Assembly: GCA_021820975.1 (NCBI GenBank)
Contig: JAKADA010000013.1
Coordinates: forward strand, 1 to 53,953
Source of the DNA: Bacillota bacterium
Lineage (GTDB): Bacteria > Bacillota > Bacilli > Alicyclobacillales > SLC66
Reading direction: 5' to 3'
Length of the DNA: 53,953 bases
Notes under the pieces: model-generated
The model's input: only the letters and a program-made list of their open reading frames with translations
Database searches by the model: none
What the model was told of the DNA's origin: nothing
Position numbers and translations under genes: made by a program
Shown: positions 1 to 11,571 of the stretch, piece after piece
Layout of the letters: every line of letters starts with the position of its first letter
How positions within the stretch are numbered: the stretch's first letter is position 1

Positions 1-75
1 GGCCGGCAATTCGCCTGTGGGAAAGCGAACGTCGACGACCGGCCCCATAACCTGCATGACGTGTCCTTTGCTCAA
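1..75 (-). CDS. atpD: ATP synthase F1 subunit beta, N-terminal fragment (partial)
   Basis: Only the first 25 codons lie in the window; the gene continues past base 1. The visible peptide has the conserved beta-subunit opening GPVVDVRFP. The start is a TTG (bases 73-75) placed five bases after a strong ribosome-binding site, GAGGAGGGA (81-89), so the unusual codon is well supported. Beta carries the catalytic nucleotide sites of the F1 head. It is the distal gene seen here of the atp operon, just after atpG. Identity rests on the short peptide plus operon position, which together are convincing. Confidence 0.9.
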   Translation of the reverse strand, partial: MSKGHVMQVMGPVVDVRFPTGELPA

Positions 76-100
76 CGTATTCCCTCCTCGGGGTGTACAC

Positions 101-958
101 TCATTTCAATGCCTCCGCACCGCCAACCACTTCGGCGATCTGCGTTGTAATAGCTGCTTGACGAGCGCGATTCAATTGCAAGGTTAAACTATCGATCATT
201 TCATGGGCACTATCGGTTGCATTGCCCATCGAAGCCATACGGGCTCCGTGTTCACTGGCTTTTGCATCAAGCACTGCTTGATACATTAACGTTTCTGCAT
301 AGCGAGGTAAAAGCTTGGCAAGTACAGTCTCGTCATCAGGTTCATAAAGGTACTCAATTTGTTCTTGCTGCTGCGAAGAGACAGCTGTTAGCGGCAACAC
401 TTGTTTCGCTACGGTTTTGTTCGTCACGGCATTGATGAACTCATTATAAACAATCACAAGTGCATCATAGTTTCCCGCACCATAACCTGACACGATCAAT
501 TGCGCGAGCTGTTTTACACTTTCATACGTAGGCGCATCAGGAAGACCGACGACTTCGCTTGTTATAGCAATGCCAGCGCGGCGAAAAAAATCTCGTCCGC
601 GACGGCCTACGGCAAATATCGTGTAAGCATCTTTATCGAGCTTGCGAATCTCTTGTGTGGTTTTGCGAATCACGTTAGCGTTATAAGCACCAGCCAAGCC
701 GCGATCTGCAGTGATCACAAGAAAAGCTGTCTTTTTTACAGGTCGTACAGCAAGAAGCGGATGTTTCACTTGTCTTGCGGAATACGAGATTGCCGCAAGC
801 ATTTCTTGCATACTTTGTAAAAAAGGCTTTGCCTGAAGAACGGCATCCTGAACTTTGCGCAATTTGGAGGCCGAAACCATCTCCATCGCTTTTGTAATCT
901 GCGCTGTGTTTTGGACACTCTTAATGCGCCGCCGAATGTCTCGGGTATTTTGTGGCAC
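101..958 (-). CDS. atpG: ATP synthase F1 subunit gamma
   Basis: The 285-residue protein is the central rotor shaft of the F1 motor and couples c-ring rotation to catalysis in beta. It has the family's N-terminal helix (NTRDIRRRIKSVQNTAQITKAMEMV) and the matching C-terminal helix ending in IAEVVGGAEAL, which form the coiled-coil axle. Length equals the Bacilli norm (about 286). The start is GTG at 956-958. It lies between atpA and atpD, 36 bases after the atpA stop. Nothing is missing or unusual. Confidence 0.97.
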   Translation of the reverse strand: MPQNTRDIRRRIKSVQNTAQITKAMEMVSASKLRKVQDAVLQAKPFLQSMQEMLAAISYSARQVKHPLLAVRPVKKTAFLVITADRGLAGAYNANVIRKTTQEIRKLDKDAYTIFAVGRRGRDFFRRAGIAITSEVVGLPDAPTYESVKQLAQLIVSGYGAGNYDALVIVYNEFINAVTNKTVAKQVLPLTAVSSQQQEQIEYLYEPDDETVLAKLLPRYAETLMYQAVLDAKASEHGARMASMGNATDSAHEMIDSLTLQLNRARQAAITTQIAEVVGGAEALK

Positions 959-994
959 GTTGATTCACCGCCTCCCGTTCATTTGACCTTTTTA

Positions 995-3056
<2,062 letters not shown>

Positions 3057-3063
<7 letters not shown>

Positions 3064-3542
3064 ACCAATTCACCTAGGCGTTTGTCAGCCTCTTGAATCA
3101 GTTCTTCATGCAATGTCTCGGATACGTGATCGCGCAGTAATTTTTCGCTAATTTGTACCGTCAAGGAAGATACTTGGGCTAACACAGCATTAACCGCTTC
3201 TTGTCGTTCGCGTTCCACAAGTTCGCGTCCTTGTTGCATGATGCGTTCGGCTTCCGCCTGCGCACTTTCAAGGATCTCCCGGGCTTGTTCTTCGGAGCGC
3301 AGACGCGCATGATCGATCATGTCTTTCGCTTGCTTGCGACTAGCTTCAAGCAATTCGCTTTGTTCAGAGGCTAATTTAACCGCTTGCTCACGTTGACCTT
3401 CGGCTTCTGAAAGTTGTTGTTCCACATACAGACGCCGTTTTTCCATCATGCGAGCAAGTGGTGCGAATGCCCAGTGGCGAATCAATAAAAAGACAATTAA
3501 AAAACTGATGATCGAGACGAGAAACGTACCAAACTCAAACAA
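3057..3542 (-). CDS. atpF: ATP synthase Fo subunit b
   Basis: This membrane-anchored peripheral-stalk subunit has one N-terminal transmembrane helix (VSIISFLIVFLLIRHWAF) and then a long charged coiled-coil helix that reaches up to delta. The start chosen is TTG at 3540-3542: GGGGTG lies six bases before it and it places FEFGTF at the N terminus, as in relatives. A GTG three codons upstream (3549-3551) keeps the frame but has a weaker ribosome-binding site. It follows atpE, and its end overlaps atpH. Confidence 0.93.
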
Positions 3543-3584
3543 GCACTTCACCCCGCTCTCGGTAATAGATGTGATGACTTAGGA

Positions 3585-4616
<1,032 letters not shown>

Positions 4617-4633
<17 letters not shown>

Positions 4634-5036
4634 GCATTTTCCCTGTTACAGTCTTCCTGGTGCGCTCGTGAATAGCCATCCCCACAACGAACACCACGAG
4701 TCCAAGCAAATACCCGATAAGTGTTGTATAAGGGCTGAAAGGCGGCGTCTTGATTGCGATCACCATCACCAAGATCAAGACAATATACCTCGAAAACATT
4801 CCGAGCATGCCCGATAGAAGTAAAGGTTTTCCAGACAATCCATCGCGTAAGTGACCTTGCCGTATCATGCTAAAAATGACGTAGGCGCCACCCACCTGGC
4901 CAAGTAACAACCCATCCACATAAGATCGTCCTTGTAACCATGCGAGCCACGCTATACAAGTCAGGAACACAAGCACCCCAAAAGTTACCCAAATGCGGCG
5001 AAATGAGCGAGTCAAACGCAACACAGCATCGTCCAT
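4617..5036 (-). CDS. atpI: ATP synthase subunit I (AtpI family)
   Basis: A 139-residue membrane protein with four predicted hydrophobic segments (for example VTFGVLVFLTCIAWLAWL and YIVLILVMVIAI). AtpI proteins assist c-ring assembly or magnesium supply; their exact role is still debated. The ATG at 5034-5036 was chosen over a GTG three bases upstream because GGAGG then sits six bases away. The start shares one base with the preceding stop. Family assignment rests mainly on position before atpB and on topology, as sequence conservation in this family is low. Confidence 0.85.
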
Positions 5037-5263
5037 CACATGCCTCCGTTCACCTTTTTAATGAGAGCGACTAGACCTGCCGCACCTGTCAAAAGGCCGA
5101 CAAAGACGCCGACGATAAGCGCCCAATGAATATGAAATCGAGAGTCTGCAAACGCTCCGATTAGGCCAAAAGCAAGCATACTCATCGGAATCTGGACGAT
5201 AAGGCCAGCTAGCATGAACAGCTGTTGCCACGCCGTTCTCCCGGGTTTTTCGTTATCTGGCAT
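5036..5263 (-). CDS. AtpZ/AtpI-family small membrane protein, first gene of the atp operon
   Basis: A 75-residue protein with two transmembrane helices (about residues 13-38 and 45-65) and a charged N terminus, MPDNEKPGR. The pattern of a first helix, a short loop, then HWALIVGVFVGLLTGAAGLVALIKKVN is typical of the AtpZ (AtpQ-like) proteins that precede atpI in many Bacilli and may form a magnesium or calcium pore with AtpI. It is the promoter-proximal gene. Its stop touches the atpI start. The function is inferred from family and context only. Confidence 0.75.
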   Translation of the reverse strand: MPDNEKPGRTAWQQLFMLAGLIVQIPMSMLAFGLIGAFADSRFHIHWALIVGVFVGLLTGAAGLVALIKKVNGGM

Positions 5264-5336
5264 GTAACCGCCCCCTGAAGGATTCCCCTTCGGTGCTGCA
5301 GTTTCCTTTAAGCAATCAGGCCGAAATCACCCCCTC

Positions 5337-5366
5337 ATAGTAACAAAGGCCTATTTTACGTGTCAA
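5337..5366 (-). promoter_or_regulatory. Predicted sigma-A promoter of the atp operon
   Basis: On the minus strand a perfect -35 TTGACA (5361-5366) is separated by 18 bases from TACTAT (5337-5342), a four-of-six -10 box. It lies about 75 bases before the atpZ-like start and is the only good promoter between wecB and the atp genes. The pyrG leader uses the same combination. Confidence 0.6.
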
Positions 5367-5450
5367 CGGAGGCTTTAACTAACTATCTTGATCTTTCTTA
5401 TCCAGACCAATCCAGGAAAAGAAAACGTTATCGCCAAATTGCACACCTAA

Positions 5451-5473
5451 CCATTTTTAATTCAGAAAAATGG
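5451..5473 (-). terminator. AT-rich hairpin directly after wecB (weak terminator candidate)
   Basis: An 8-base perfect inverted repeat, CCATTTTT/AAAAATGG with a 7-base loop, begins at the base after the wecB stop. The stem is AT-rich and no U-tract follows on the minus strand, so termination would be inefficient and some wecB transcription may run into atp. Confidence 0.3.
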
Positions 5474-6613
5474 TCAACTAGGTAGAAAAGGTTGCGGCCT
5501 GTCGCCTCGTCCAAAATAATGCAATAAAGCATCTACGATACGTTCTGATGCATTGCCATCACCATAAGGACTCGCTGCAATCGACATCGCTTGGTGCTTG
5601 TCCTTTTCAGCCAAGAGTTCTGTCGCCATAGAAACAATCGTGTCATGATCCGTACCAGCCAGTTTCAATGTGCCTGCCTCAACACCCTCAGGTCGTTCCG
5701 TTGTATCACGAAGCACAAGGCAAGGAACGCCTAAAAACGGTGCTTCTTCTTGAACCCCACCGGAGTCCGTCAGGATAAGGTAAGAGCGCGCCATGAAATT
5801 ATGGGCGTCAAGTACATCCAAAGGTTCTAATAATGAAATGCGTGGATGCTGCCCTAAGATGCGATTGGCAGGTTCTCTCACAGCAGGGTTAAGATGGACA
5901 GGGTAAACAACGTGAATATCAGGAAAACGTTCGACGATATCGTAAACAGCCTTAAAGATATCTTCGAACTTTTCAAGATTCTCACGTCGATGCGCCGTCA
6001 TAAAGACCATCCTGTGCGCTGGATCTACCGCAGCAAGTGCTGGATGTGTATACTGTTTTGACACGGTTGTTTTCATCGCGTCAATAGCCGTATTGCCCGT
6101 AATATAGATCGACTTTTCACTTTTGTGTTCTTGAAGCAAATTGTCAGCAGCTTGCTTTGTCGGCGCAAAATGCAAATCTGCAAGAACACCCGTAAGTTGA
6201 CGGTTCATCTCTTCCGGAAAAGGAGAATATTTGTCCCATGTGCGAAGCCCAGCCTCCACATGGCCGATCGGGATTTGCTGATAATAAGCGGCGAGACTTG
6301 CAACAAAGGTGGTTGATGTGTCACCATGAACCAAGATCATATCGGGGCGTGCTTCTTGAATAACACCCTCAAGCAACGTCAACGCCTTCGTGAAGATCAG
6401 CGTAAGTGTTTGCCTGCTTTCCATGATGTCGAGATCATACTGAGGCGTAATTGAAAACGTCTCAAGAACTTGATCCAACTGTTCACGATGTTGTGCTGTA
6501 ACACAGACGATCGTTTCAAAGTCAGCGCTTTGTTGTAGTGCCTTAACCAAAGGGGCCATTTTTACCGCTTCAGGTCGAGTACCGAATACAGTCATCACGC
6601 GAATTCGCGGCAT
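5474..6613 (-). CDS. wecB: UDP-N-acetylglucosamine 2-epimerase
   Basis: The 379-residue enzyme interconverts UDP-GlcNAc and UDP-ManNAc and supplies ManNAc for teichoic acid linkage units or surface polysaccharide. Signature stretches are FGTRPEAVKMAPL at the N terminus, the HVEAGLRT motif, PEEMNRQ and the C-terminal TDSGGVQEEAP nucleotide-binding region. The ATG at 6611-6613 is used because GAGGAGA lies nine bases upstream and the protein then has the standard length. The frame stays open upstream. In B. subtilis upp sits between glyA and atp; here wecB is next to atp. Confidence 0.95.
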   Translation of the reverse strand: MPRIRVMTVFGTRPEAVKMAPLVKALQQSADFETIVCVTAQHREQLDQVLETFSITPQYDLDIMESRQTLTLIFTKALTLLEGVIQEARPDMILVHGDTSTTFVASLAAYYQQIPIGHVEAGLRTWDKYSPFPEEMNRQLTGVLADLHFAPTKQAADNLLQEHKSEKSIYITGNTAIDAMKTTVSKQYTHPALAAVDPAHRMVFMTAHRRENLEKFEDIFKAVYDIVERFPDIHVVYPVHLNPAVREPANRILGQHPRISLLEPLDVLDAHNFMARSYLILTDSGGVQEEAPFLGVPCLVLRDTTERPEGVEAGTLKLAGTDHDTIVSMATELLAEKDKHQAMSIAASPYGDGNASERIVDALLHYFGRGDRPQPFLPS

Positions 6614-6655
6614 TAGTCTGATTCTCCTCACAGTATTACTAAGCATGCACTCATC

Positions 6656-6664
6656 ATTATAGCA
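6656..6664 (-). promoter_or_regulatory. Extended -10 promoter of wecB
   Basis: TGCTATAAT on the minus strand (perfect TATAAT with the upstream TG) lies about 42 bases before the wecB ATG. No good -35 box is visible, as expected for an extended -10 promoter. Confidence 0.5.
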
Positions 6665-6828
6665 AAGCATGGCCCCTTCATGCCATAGCAAGTTGAGGTA
6701 TAGTTTGCGTGCGAAATGTTAAAATTACTTAGTTATAATGCTTTCTAATCCCGTTCTAACTTTCACGTCCTACAATTAAAAAGGATGTCCCTGCACTTAT
6801 TTGTTATTTCCTAAGGGAGGCTGTTTCC

Positions 6829-8019
6829 ATGCCAAAGCTTGACCGAGTCCTGATCTTATCCGCTTCTTATGGCGAAGGACACCAACAAGCTGCCTTGGCT
6901 GTGCAAGATGCCTTGATCGAACAAAACCCGGGCATCGAGATCACCATTGTCGATTACATGCGGATGGTTCACCCCATTATGAATTCGGTGGCACGCTATT
7001 GTTACCTAAAAAGTGTTCGCTTTGCACCTAAACTTTATGGACTTTTTTATAAAGGTACAAGTCGAATCTCCCCCGAATCTATGCTGCAAAAGCGATTGAA
7101 TCACCTTGGTTATGATGACCTTGCCGATTTCTTGAATTCCTATAAGCCCAGTATTGTTTTATCCACTTTTCCGACACCTGCAGGTGTTATGTCTATGCTC
7201 AAAAAGCGCGGACTCACCCATGTTCCTGATACCACCGTCATTACTGATCACGCGATTCACAGCCAATGGATCCACCCTTATACAGATCATTATTTTGTTG
7301 GATCTGATCATGTTCGTAAAGGTCTCATCGCCCGTGGTATTCCAGATGAAAGGATATCCGTGACAGGTATCCCGATTCGGCCAACTTTTCTTGCACCAAG
7401 CAACCGGGCCATACTGCGTAACAAATACGGACTAGATGAAGAATTACCAACAATTTTGATGATGGCAGGTTCTAGTGGCACGATGGGCGATGCCGGACAA
7501 ATTTGCGAAGAGATGTTTCAATCCTCGACGCGCATGCAGATTATGGTGGTCTGCGGCCATAATGTGAAATTATTTAAAGAGATCCAAGAGCTTTCCAAAG
7601 AAGCGAGAAATTTAGTTTGGGTGTTTGGCTTTACACGCGATGTCCATGAACTGATGGCCGTATCGGATCTAATCATTACAAAGGCGGGTGGATTAACGGT
7701 TAGCGAAGCGCTTGCGATGGAATTGCCGATGCTTTTGTATCGCCCGATACCGGGACAAGAAACACAAAACACTGCATTTTTGGTGCGTTCACGGGTGGCT
7801 GTTTTTGCGCGCAATCGCAAGCAAGTTAACGGCTATGTCGAGCGGCTTTTAAGCGATGACGGAGCACGCTTAAAAAAAATGCGGATGAACACAAACTTGA
7901 TACGAAAGGCAACAGCGGCTTCTGATATCGCTAAAGGTCTCGAACGCGTGACACTTCAACGCGAACCTGCGATGCAAGGATATACCACGGCGGATCGCCT
8001 AATCGCTAAACAATCATGA
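6829..8019 (+). CDS. UgtP/MGDG-synthase-type diacylglycerol glycosyltransferase
   Basis: The 396-residue protein belongs to glycosyltransferase family 28. Such enzymes move glucose or galactose from a UDP-sugar to diacylglycerol on the inner face of the membrane. The N-terminal MGDG-synthase domain shows SASYGEGHQQAA (residues 11-22). The C-terminal nucleotide-sugar domain shows KAGGLTVSEAL and the RPIPGQE loop near residue 305. The ATG has GGGAGG nine bases upstream. It leads a plus-strand group and overlaps the MFS gene by ATGA. It resembles B. subtilis UgtP, but the sugar, the acceptor and processivity cannot be read from sequence. Confidence 0.88.
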   Translation: MPKLDRVLILSASYGEGHQQAALAVQDALIEQNPGIEITIVDYMRMVHPIMNSVARYCYLKSVRFAPKLYGLFYKGTSRISPESMLQKRLNHLGYDDLADFLNSYKPSIVLSTFPTPAGVMSMLKKRGLTHVPDTTVITDHAIHSQWIHPYTDHYFVGSDHVRKGLIARGIPDERISVTGIPIRPTFLAPSNRAILRNKYGLDEELPTILMMAGSSGTMGDAGQICEEMFQSSTRMQIMVVCGHNVKLFKEIQELSKEARNLVWVFGFTRDVHELMAVSDLIITKAGGLTVSEALAMELPMLLYRPIPGQETQNTAFLVRSRVAVFARNRKQVNGYVERLLSDDGARLKKMRMNTNLIRKATAASDIAKGLERVTLQREPAMQGYTTADRLIAKQS

Positions 8020-9242
8020 AGTTATTTTTCAAGCCAATAGCCAAACCATTTATTTTAGCTTCTCTGACTAGCCTCATGCTAGTCGAGTTCGTACGTAATG
8101 CGTTAATTATTTCTCTTTTGCCTAACCTCGGCGTGGATGTACCAGGATTAACGCCGGCGGTAGTCGGGCTTGCGATTAGCGTCCATTATTTTTTTGACAA
8201 TATTTTGCGTACACCTATGGGTATGCTCGTGGATCGCTATGGACACCGACTAGCGCTTAGCATCGGGCTTGTCGTTGCTGCAGCTGGCCTTTTGCTTATC
8301 GCTAGTGCCGATACCCCACTGACGATAATTTTAGGTGGTGGGTTATTTGGCATTGGGGCATCCCCACTCTGGCCAACTGTCATCAGCGCGATCACATCAA
8401 CTTGTAAAGAAGAAGAAAAGGCAAGTGCGATGGGCTATGTATACACAGCATGGCTTGTCGGTGGCGGTGCCGGACCTGTGCTGATCAATTTTATTTTTGT
8501 ATGGTCATTACGCGCTACTTTTACTTTGATGGTTTCGTTGCTTCTCGTCGCTGGCCTACTTGCTCTCACGGTGCGCATTAAGCATCATGCACATGGCACG
8601 ATCAAAGAAACTTTCTCACAAATCGACTTGCGTAGATATTTCCGAGAAATCATCGTACACTTAAAGGAGATACGTATCCTCTTTCCAGGCATGTTTGTTC
8701 AAACGTTTGCGATCGGCGTCTTGATTCCGATTCTCACGCCTTATGCGCGTATAGTCCTTGGAATCAGCCCGCAGTTGCAAAGTTTGGCGATCATCTTGGT
8801 CGGAGGCGCAACGGTCATTTTGTTGCCCGTCATGGGACGCTTGGTGGATCGCTTAGGTGCTCGGCCCTTTTTATCCGGGGGATTCTTACTATGCTCAGTG
8901 ATGTTAATTGCGTTTTCACTACAGCGTTCGATTATTCCCGCGATATTTTTTATGATCATGCTCGGTGTCTCTTATTCCATGATCCTGCCATCGTGGAATT
9001 CTGTGCTTGATCGCTCGATTGCACATGATAAACGCGGCGCTATGTGGGGCGTGTTTATGACCATCGAGGGACTCGGCACAGCAACCGGCCCCCTTTTTGG
9101 CGGACGTTTATGGGACTCCTTTAGTCCACAGGCGCCATTTTGGTTAAGTGCAATCGTTGTTGGAACGATGGGTATCTTATATTTATTTTTACGATTACCT
9201 GGGCTGCAGCGTTACCTAAAGCCGACAACTAAAGCTTCGTGA
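8016..9242 (+). CDS. MFS transporter, possible glycolipid flippase
   Basis: A 408-residue major facilitator protein with about twelve hydrophobic helices. The family motif between helices 2 and 3 is visible as GMLVDRYGHRLAL, and its repeat in the second half as GRLVDRLGARPFL. The start overlaps the preceding stop in an ATGA junction, so translation is coupled to the glycosyltransferase. In Staphylococcus aureus the diacylglycerol glucosyltransferase ypfP forms an operon with ltaA, an MFS glycolipid flippase. By analogy this protein may move the glycolipid outward. That role is inference; a drug or sugar exporter is the alternative. Confidence 0.8.
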   Translation: MKLFFKPIAKPFILASLTSLMLVEFVRNALIISLLPNLGVDVPGLTPAVVGLAISVHYFFDNILRTPMGMLVDRYGHRLALSIGLVVAAAGLLLIASADTPLTIILGGGLFGIGASPLWPTVISAITSTCKEEEKASAMGYVYTAWLVGGGAGPVLINFIFVWSLRATFTLMVSLLLVAGLLALTVRIKHHAHGTIKETFSQIDLRRYFREIIVHLKEIRILFPGMFVQTFAIGVLIPILTPYARIVLGISPQLQSLAIILVGGATVILLPVMGRLVDRLGARPFLSGGFLLCSVMLIAFSLQRSIIPAIFFMIMLGVSYSMILPSWNSVLDRSIAHDKRGAMWGVFMTIEGLGTATGPLFGGRLWDSFSPQAPFWLSAIVVGTMGILYLFLRLPGLQRYLKPTTKAS

Positions 9243-9267
9243 CTGGGTCTTAAAGGACTGATTTCCT

Positions 9268-10713
9268 ATGGCCTTATTGTTTGTCGTTCTTGTGATCATC
9301 CTATTATGGGGCGTATATGCTCCACTGGCTGATCTCTTATTTCACGTAAGGCACATTGGTACAATCTATCGCGGCAACGAACTTAAAAGTGAAATAACAC
9401 TCACTTTTGATGACGGCCCTGATCCTGTGTACACTCCTGCCTTACTCACCTTGCTTGACCAATACAAGGTTTCCGCCATGTTCTTTCTTGTGGGCAAAAC
9501 CCTTGAGAAATATCCTGACCTTGTGCGACAGATCCATGAACGAGGCCACATCATCGGTGTACATACTGATCGCCACGTCAACGCTTGGTTTACATCGCCT
9601 TGGCGGATGCATCATGAGATACTGCGCACAAGGGACATGTTGCAGCGAATAACAGGTGAAGCACCGAAGTATTTTCGTCCACCATGGGGAAGATTTAACA
9701 TCTTCTTACTGCAACAATTGCAATCACTTGACATGGTGCCCGTATTGTGGACTTATGCATGTCAGGATTGGGAGCCTGGCGATCGATCAAAATCGATCGC
9801 ACAAAAAATCATGGCGCAAGCACAAAACGGAGCAATTGTATTGTTGCATGACTCAGGTGGTGCACCTGGATCACCAAAAAACACGCTGAACGCTTTGAAA
9901 GTGGCCATTCCAAGACTGCAACAGATCGGTTTTACACTGGGGGTTACCCCCGTATTAGAGGCACAGGCGGCTGCCGATAAGCGAAAAGTCAAAGTATCTC
10001 GCCTGTCGCAAAAGGTCCTTCGCCCCATTTGGAAGGTGTGGGATGACCTTTATAGTAAGATCGGACATGTTTTCCCCATGACCCGCATCTTTCGGTTGAA
10101 TGTTGGCCATTGGCATTTTGGTGCACGTTACGCTAATGAGGTGCCAATCGAACAAAACAGCAAATCGATTAGCTGTGAAGAGGCTAACGCAACGCTTCGT
10201 AGACAAGTGGCAGCAACAGCAGAGCCTATTGTGCGTGATGGTGATCCTTTTGTCGAGATGCATATGCAACTCATCGCTTTGCAAGAGCTTATTGCTATCC
10301 CATCGCCCGAGAAAATGGCCGTGCGTGGTCTGCGTGAGGTTCGCGATAGTTTGCATGGCATTGCCCGGGCGCTCATCTACGATGATCGTTATCGCATGGC
10401 GCAAGGTATTTTTGGTTACACATTGATGCACCGCGGTATTGAACGCTTGGGATTTCATGTTGAAAAGATTCCACCGACGTTAAATAACCGATGGATTTCT
10501 TTTTTGACCAAATCCATTATGGTGTTACACCATCCCCTCGGTAGAAAACGCTTAAAATCTGGTCTTGAAAATATGGAATTGCGACTTGTGTGGATGACAC
10601 GTAAAGAATTATTGGCCAAGTATTTCGATGGTGAAGTACCTAGTACAGTCCCTTCGATTAGCCAACTGCTTGACTTGTATCCGCTGGTAAAAGATACTGC
10701 CCAACGCATATGA
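9268..10713 (+). CDS. Membrane-anchored polysaccharide deacetylase fused to a YkoP-like domain
   Basis: A 481-residue protein. Residues 1-22 form one membrane anchor. Residues 40-230 are a NodB domain with all main motifs: TFDDGP (46-51), the metal-binding HTDRH (99-103), RPPWG (137-141) and a late LLHDSGG. It should remove N-acetyl groups from an envelope glycan outside the membrane. From about residue 250 to the end is a second domain whose pattern (VEMHMQLIALQEL, then YTLMHRGIERLGFHVEKI) resembles B. subtilis YkoP, a protein of unknown function, as I remember it. It starts 26 bases after the MFS gene and belongs to the same cassette. Confidence 0.82.
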   Translation: MALLFVVLVIILLWGVYAPLADLLFHVRHIGTIYRGNELKSEITLTFDDGPDPVYTPALLTLLDQYKVSAMFFLVGKTLEKYPDLVRQIHERGHIIGVHTDRHVNAWFTSPWRMHHEILRTRDMLQRITGEAPKYFRPPWGRFNIFLLQQLQSLDMVPVLWTYACQDWEPGDRSKSIAQKIMAQAQNGAIVLLHDSGGAPGSPKNTLNALKVAIPRLQQIGFTLGVTPVLEAQAAADKRKVKVSRLSQKVLRPIWKVWDDLYSKIGHVFPMTRIFRLNVGHWHFGARYANEVPIEQNSKSISCEEANATLRRQVAATAEPIVRDGDPFVEMHMQLIALQELIAIPSPEKMAVRGLREVRDSLHGIARALIYDDRYRMAQGIFGYTLMHRGIERLGFHVEKIPPTLNNRWISFLTKSIMVLHHPLGRKRLKSGLENMELRLVWMTRKELLAKYFDGEVPSTVPSISQLLDLYPLVKDTAQRI

Positions 10714-10720
10714 ACATGAC

Positions 10721-10758
10721 AAAATCCCCGTTTGCTCGTATTGGCAAACGGGGATTTT
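10721..10758. terminator. Bidirectional terminator
   Basis: A perfect 15-base inverted repeat (AAAATCCCCGTTTGC with its complement) around an 8-base loop has an A-run on the left and a T-run on the right. It lies between the convergent deacetylase and cupredoxin genes and can end transcription from both sides. Confidence 0.9.
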
Positions 10759-10784
10759 ATCTTATATGTTACGATAATAACAAC

Positions 10785-11360
10785 TTACTTCGCGACGTTC
10801 CAAGTACCGCGCATCCAACCATTGGTCATCATAGCGCCCATCCAACCGCTTTTGCCTGAGCCACATGCAGCTTCGCATTGCCAATTATATTTGCCAGCTT
10901 TAGCAAACTTGAATTCTGCCGTGACGGTGACGAATTTTTCTTTGGCGGAACGTACAGGCACGACAACGTTAATTTGTTGGTTGCCTGCCATGATCGTCAT
11001 CGTATGAGCAACATCAGCCGCTTTAAACGCGGTCATTTTCTTGCCATTTACGAATTCGGCATTACCGAAGGTACCTTTCACTTTTGTAAAGGAAGCAAGT
11101 ACAGGTGCACTGCCATCATCGTAGCTATGAATAACGAGTTTAACGGTCTCGCCTGCTTTTGCATGGAACATAGCCGTCGTGAATTTTGGCCAGCCCTTTT
11201 TATGATCCATTTTACCAGTGACAACATTGGTCGTAATGACTTGAATCGCTGGCGCCCGGTGCGCCTTTACTTGTGCAAAGGCTGGTGCAGCAGCGCCGAC
11301 AAAACCTGTGGCAAGCATGCCTGCACTCAGGGTAACTGCTAATGCGGACTTGAAGTTCAT
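10785..11360 (-). CDS. Secreted cupredoxin-like protein with incomplete copper ligands
   Basis: A 191-residue exported protein with a Sec signal peptide (MNFKSALAVTLSAGML..., likely cut after AFA near residue 29). The C-terminal half has a cupredoxin pattern: AHTMTI with H119 as candidate first ligand, a long edge strand, then YNWQCEAACGSGKSGWMGAMM with C162, C166, M174, M177 and M178. Known blue, red and CuA sites need a second histidine in this C-terminal loop, and none is present. It may bind copper atypically or have lost it. The ATG at 11358-11360 has GAGGAGGAA upstream. It is a single-gene unit with its own promoter and terminator. Confidence 0.72.
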   Translation of the reverse strand: MNFKSALAVTLSAGMLATGFVGAAAPAFAQVKAHRAPAIQVITTNVVTGKMDHKKGWPKFTTAMFHAKAGETVKLVIHSYDDGSAPVLASFTKVKGTFGNAEFVNGKKMTAFKAADVAHTMTIMAGNQQINVVVPVRSAKEKFVTVTAEFKFAKAGKYNWQCEAACGSGKSGWMGAMMTNGWMRGTWNVAK

Positions 11361-11397
11361 GAATAGTTCCTCCTCAGTAAGTGCGTTTACGAGATTG

Positions 11398-11406
11398 ATT
11401 GTAACA
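11398..11406 (-). promoter_or_regulatory. Extended -10 promoter of the cupredoxin gene
   Basis: TGTTACAAT on the minus strand matches an extended -10 box (TG-N-TACAAT), about 38 bases before the ATG. No convincing -35 is visible. The surrounding 11407-11500 is AT-rich and holds nothing else that I recognise. Confidence 0.45.
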
Positions 11407-11500
11407 CGCATGTAATGTGGAAAAATCGAACAGCCCGTGACAGTCATTTGAAGTAATTATTACATCTCTTAATTATTAAGGATATATAGTAGAAAACTTA

Positions 11501-11530
11501 AAAACAACCCGGACCACAATGGTCCGGGTT
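11501..11530 (-). terminator. Terminator of the glyA operon
   Basis: A perfect 10-base GC-rich stem (AACCCGGACC with its complement) and a 5-base loop, followed on the minus strand by GTTTTT. It lies about 40 bases after the glyA stop. Confidence 0.9.
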
Positions 11531-11571
11531 AATTCGTTCGAAACAATAGATTGCTTTTCGTACCAAGTGAA

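Noticed and set aside
9955-10458. 167-codon minus-strand frame opposite the deacetylase C-terminal domain
   Set aside because: The plus-strand frame shows YkoP-like patterns here; the antisense frame has no recognisable domain or start signals.
10878-11342. 154-codon open frame on the plus strand opposite the cupredoxin gene
   Set aside because: It lies wholly antisense to a gene with signal peptide, ribosome-binding site and family pattern; it has no site of its own and a composition typical of a shadow frame.
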